Shown here: positions 5,215-5,356 of the stretch, piece by piece
Numbering within the stretch: the stretch's first letter is position 1
How the letters are laid out: each line of letters starts with the position of its first letter
NCBI GenBank assembly: GCA_002792755.1
Contig: PFOY01000033.1
Coordinates: 1-5,356 of the forward strand
Direction of reading: 5' to 3'
Origin: Candidatus Nomurabacteria bacterium CG_4_10_14_0_2_um_filter_30_12
Lineage (GTDB): Bacteria; Patescibacteriota; Minisyncoccia; Phycocordibacterales; UBA9973
Length of the DNA stretch: 5,356 nucleotides
Made by a program: the position numbers and the translations under genes
Notes under the pieces: model-generated
What the model was told of the DNA's origin: nothing
Seen by the model: only the letters and a program-made list of their open reading frames with translations
Database searches by the model: none

Positions 5215-5281
5215 TTAGTACCTGACTTCTCCTCCGTATAGATATAAGGGTAGCTCACTTCACAACTCAAGTCAACCAATA

Positions 5282-5290
5282 TGTGGATAA
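5282..5290 (-). promoter_or_regulatory. DnaA box beside the outward promoter
   Basis: TGTGGATAA is the exact complement of TTATCCACA, identical to the box at 1988-1996. It ends five bases before the -35 of the promoter at 5296, a good place for a DnaA-responsive regulatory site. It could be chance in AT-rich DNA. Confidence 0.45.
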
Positions 5291-5307
5291 CTAATTTGAC
5301 AAATTAG
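5291..5307. promoter_or_regulatory. Operator-like palindrome over the -35
   Basis: CTAATTT (5291-5297) and AAATTAG (5301-5307) are exact inverse copies around a 3-base centre, and they cover the -35 hexamer at 5296-5301. A repressor bound here would block the promoter. The protein is unknown. Confidence 0.4.
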
Positions 5308-5324
5308 ACTAAATAAGGTATACT
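5296..5324 (+). promoter_or_regulatory. Strong sigma70-type promoter pointing out of the window
   Basis: TTGACA (5296-5301, perfect -35), a 17-base spacer and TATACT (5319-5324, 5 of 6) form the best promoter in the window. The start would be near 5331, so its gene lies beyond the right edge. It is divergent from the M23 gene. Confidence 0.75.
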
Positions 5325-5356
5325 ATATAGGTAATATTTATAGTTTTTAATAGAAA

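Larger units (their letters stand above)
5018..5280 (-). other. Less AT-rich, structured upstream region of the M23 gene
   Basis: About 260 bases without a recognised gene, visibly less AT-rich than the neighbours. On the minus strand, AGAAT(AT)TACAG pairs with CTGTAATTCT (5140-5149). Inside that, ACGAC pairs with GTCGT, enclosing a small TAAG/CTTA hairpin. A perfect 8-bp hairpin follows (5049-5068). This could be a structured 5' leader, an uncharacterised RNA, or a remnant of transferred DNA. No known riboswitch was recognised. Confidence 0.35.

Noticed and set aside
5018..5280. Cyclic-di-AMP riboswitch, tmRNA, RNase P RNA or SRP RNA
   Set aside because: The position upstream of a cell-wall hydrolase suggested the riboswitch, but none of the conserved sequence blocks of these RNAs could be recognised.
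1..5356. CRISPR array or transposase gene
   Set aside because: No regularly spaced long direct repeats and no recognisable transposase motifs were found.

Overview
The window is AT-rich DNA with short intergenic gaps, standard code, weak or absent Shine-Dalgarno sites and four tRNA genes that lack an encoded CCA tail. With a divergent YraN protein and a small LAGLIDADG-like protein, this best fits a streamlined bacterium of the Patescibacteria/CPR type (Parcubacteria-like). That placement is inference from gene style; no taxonomic marker such as rRNA or a ribosomal protein gene is present.

Layout, left to right. (1) On the minus strand, tRNA-Arg(TCG) is followed by the 5' 332 codons of a CCA-adding enzyme, which runs off the left edge and carries an in-frame palindromic insertion. 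(2) On the plus strand lies an HTH + LAGLIDADG-like protein whose last 15 bases overlap tRNA-Gly(GCC). (3) A gene-free stretch of about 330 bases (1893-2225) holds a near-perfect ParB site (parS), a second degenerate copy, a consensus DnaA box, inverted repeats and 7-base iteron-like repeats. It is the best candidate here for a centromere or replication-origin-linked region. Two more parS-like sites lie inside the flanking cca and yraN genes. (4) yraN (PD-(D/E)XK nuclease-like) is followed by an 85-base hairpin element, a degenerate tRNA-Pro copy ending in its own terminator-like hairpin, and intact tRNA-Pro(TGG) and tRNA-Gly(TCC). (5) A ZIP-family metal transporter converges on a LysM-LysM-M23 peptidoglycan hydrolase, with a strong bidirectional terminator between them. 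(6) Upstream of the hydrolase are about 270 bases of less AT-rich DNA with nested inverted repeats and two tiny overlapping ORFs. The right edge holds a near-consensus promoter pointing out of the window, with a palindrome over its -35 and a consensus DnaA box just upstream.

Functionally, the tRNA genes and cca belong together, because tRNAs without encoded CCA need the enzyme. The M23 enzyme and the ZIP transporter are envelope functions. The most interesting material is non-coding: the parS cluster, the palindrome inside cca, the tRNA-Pro pseudogene with a hairpin insertion, and the structured leader of the M23 gene.
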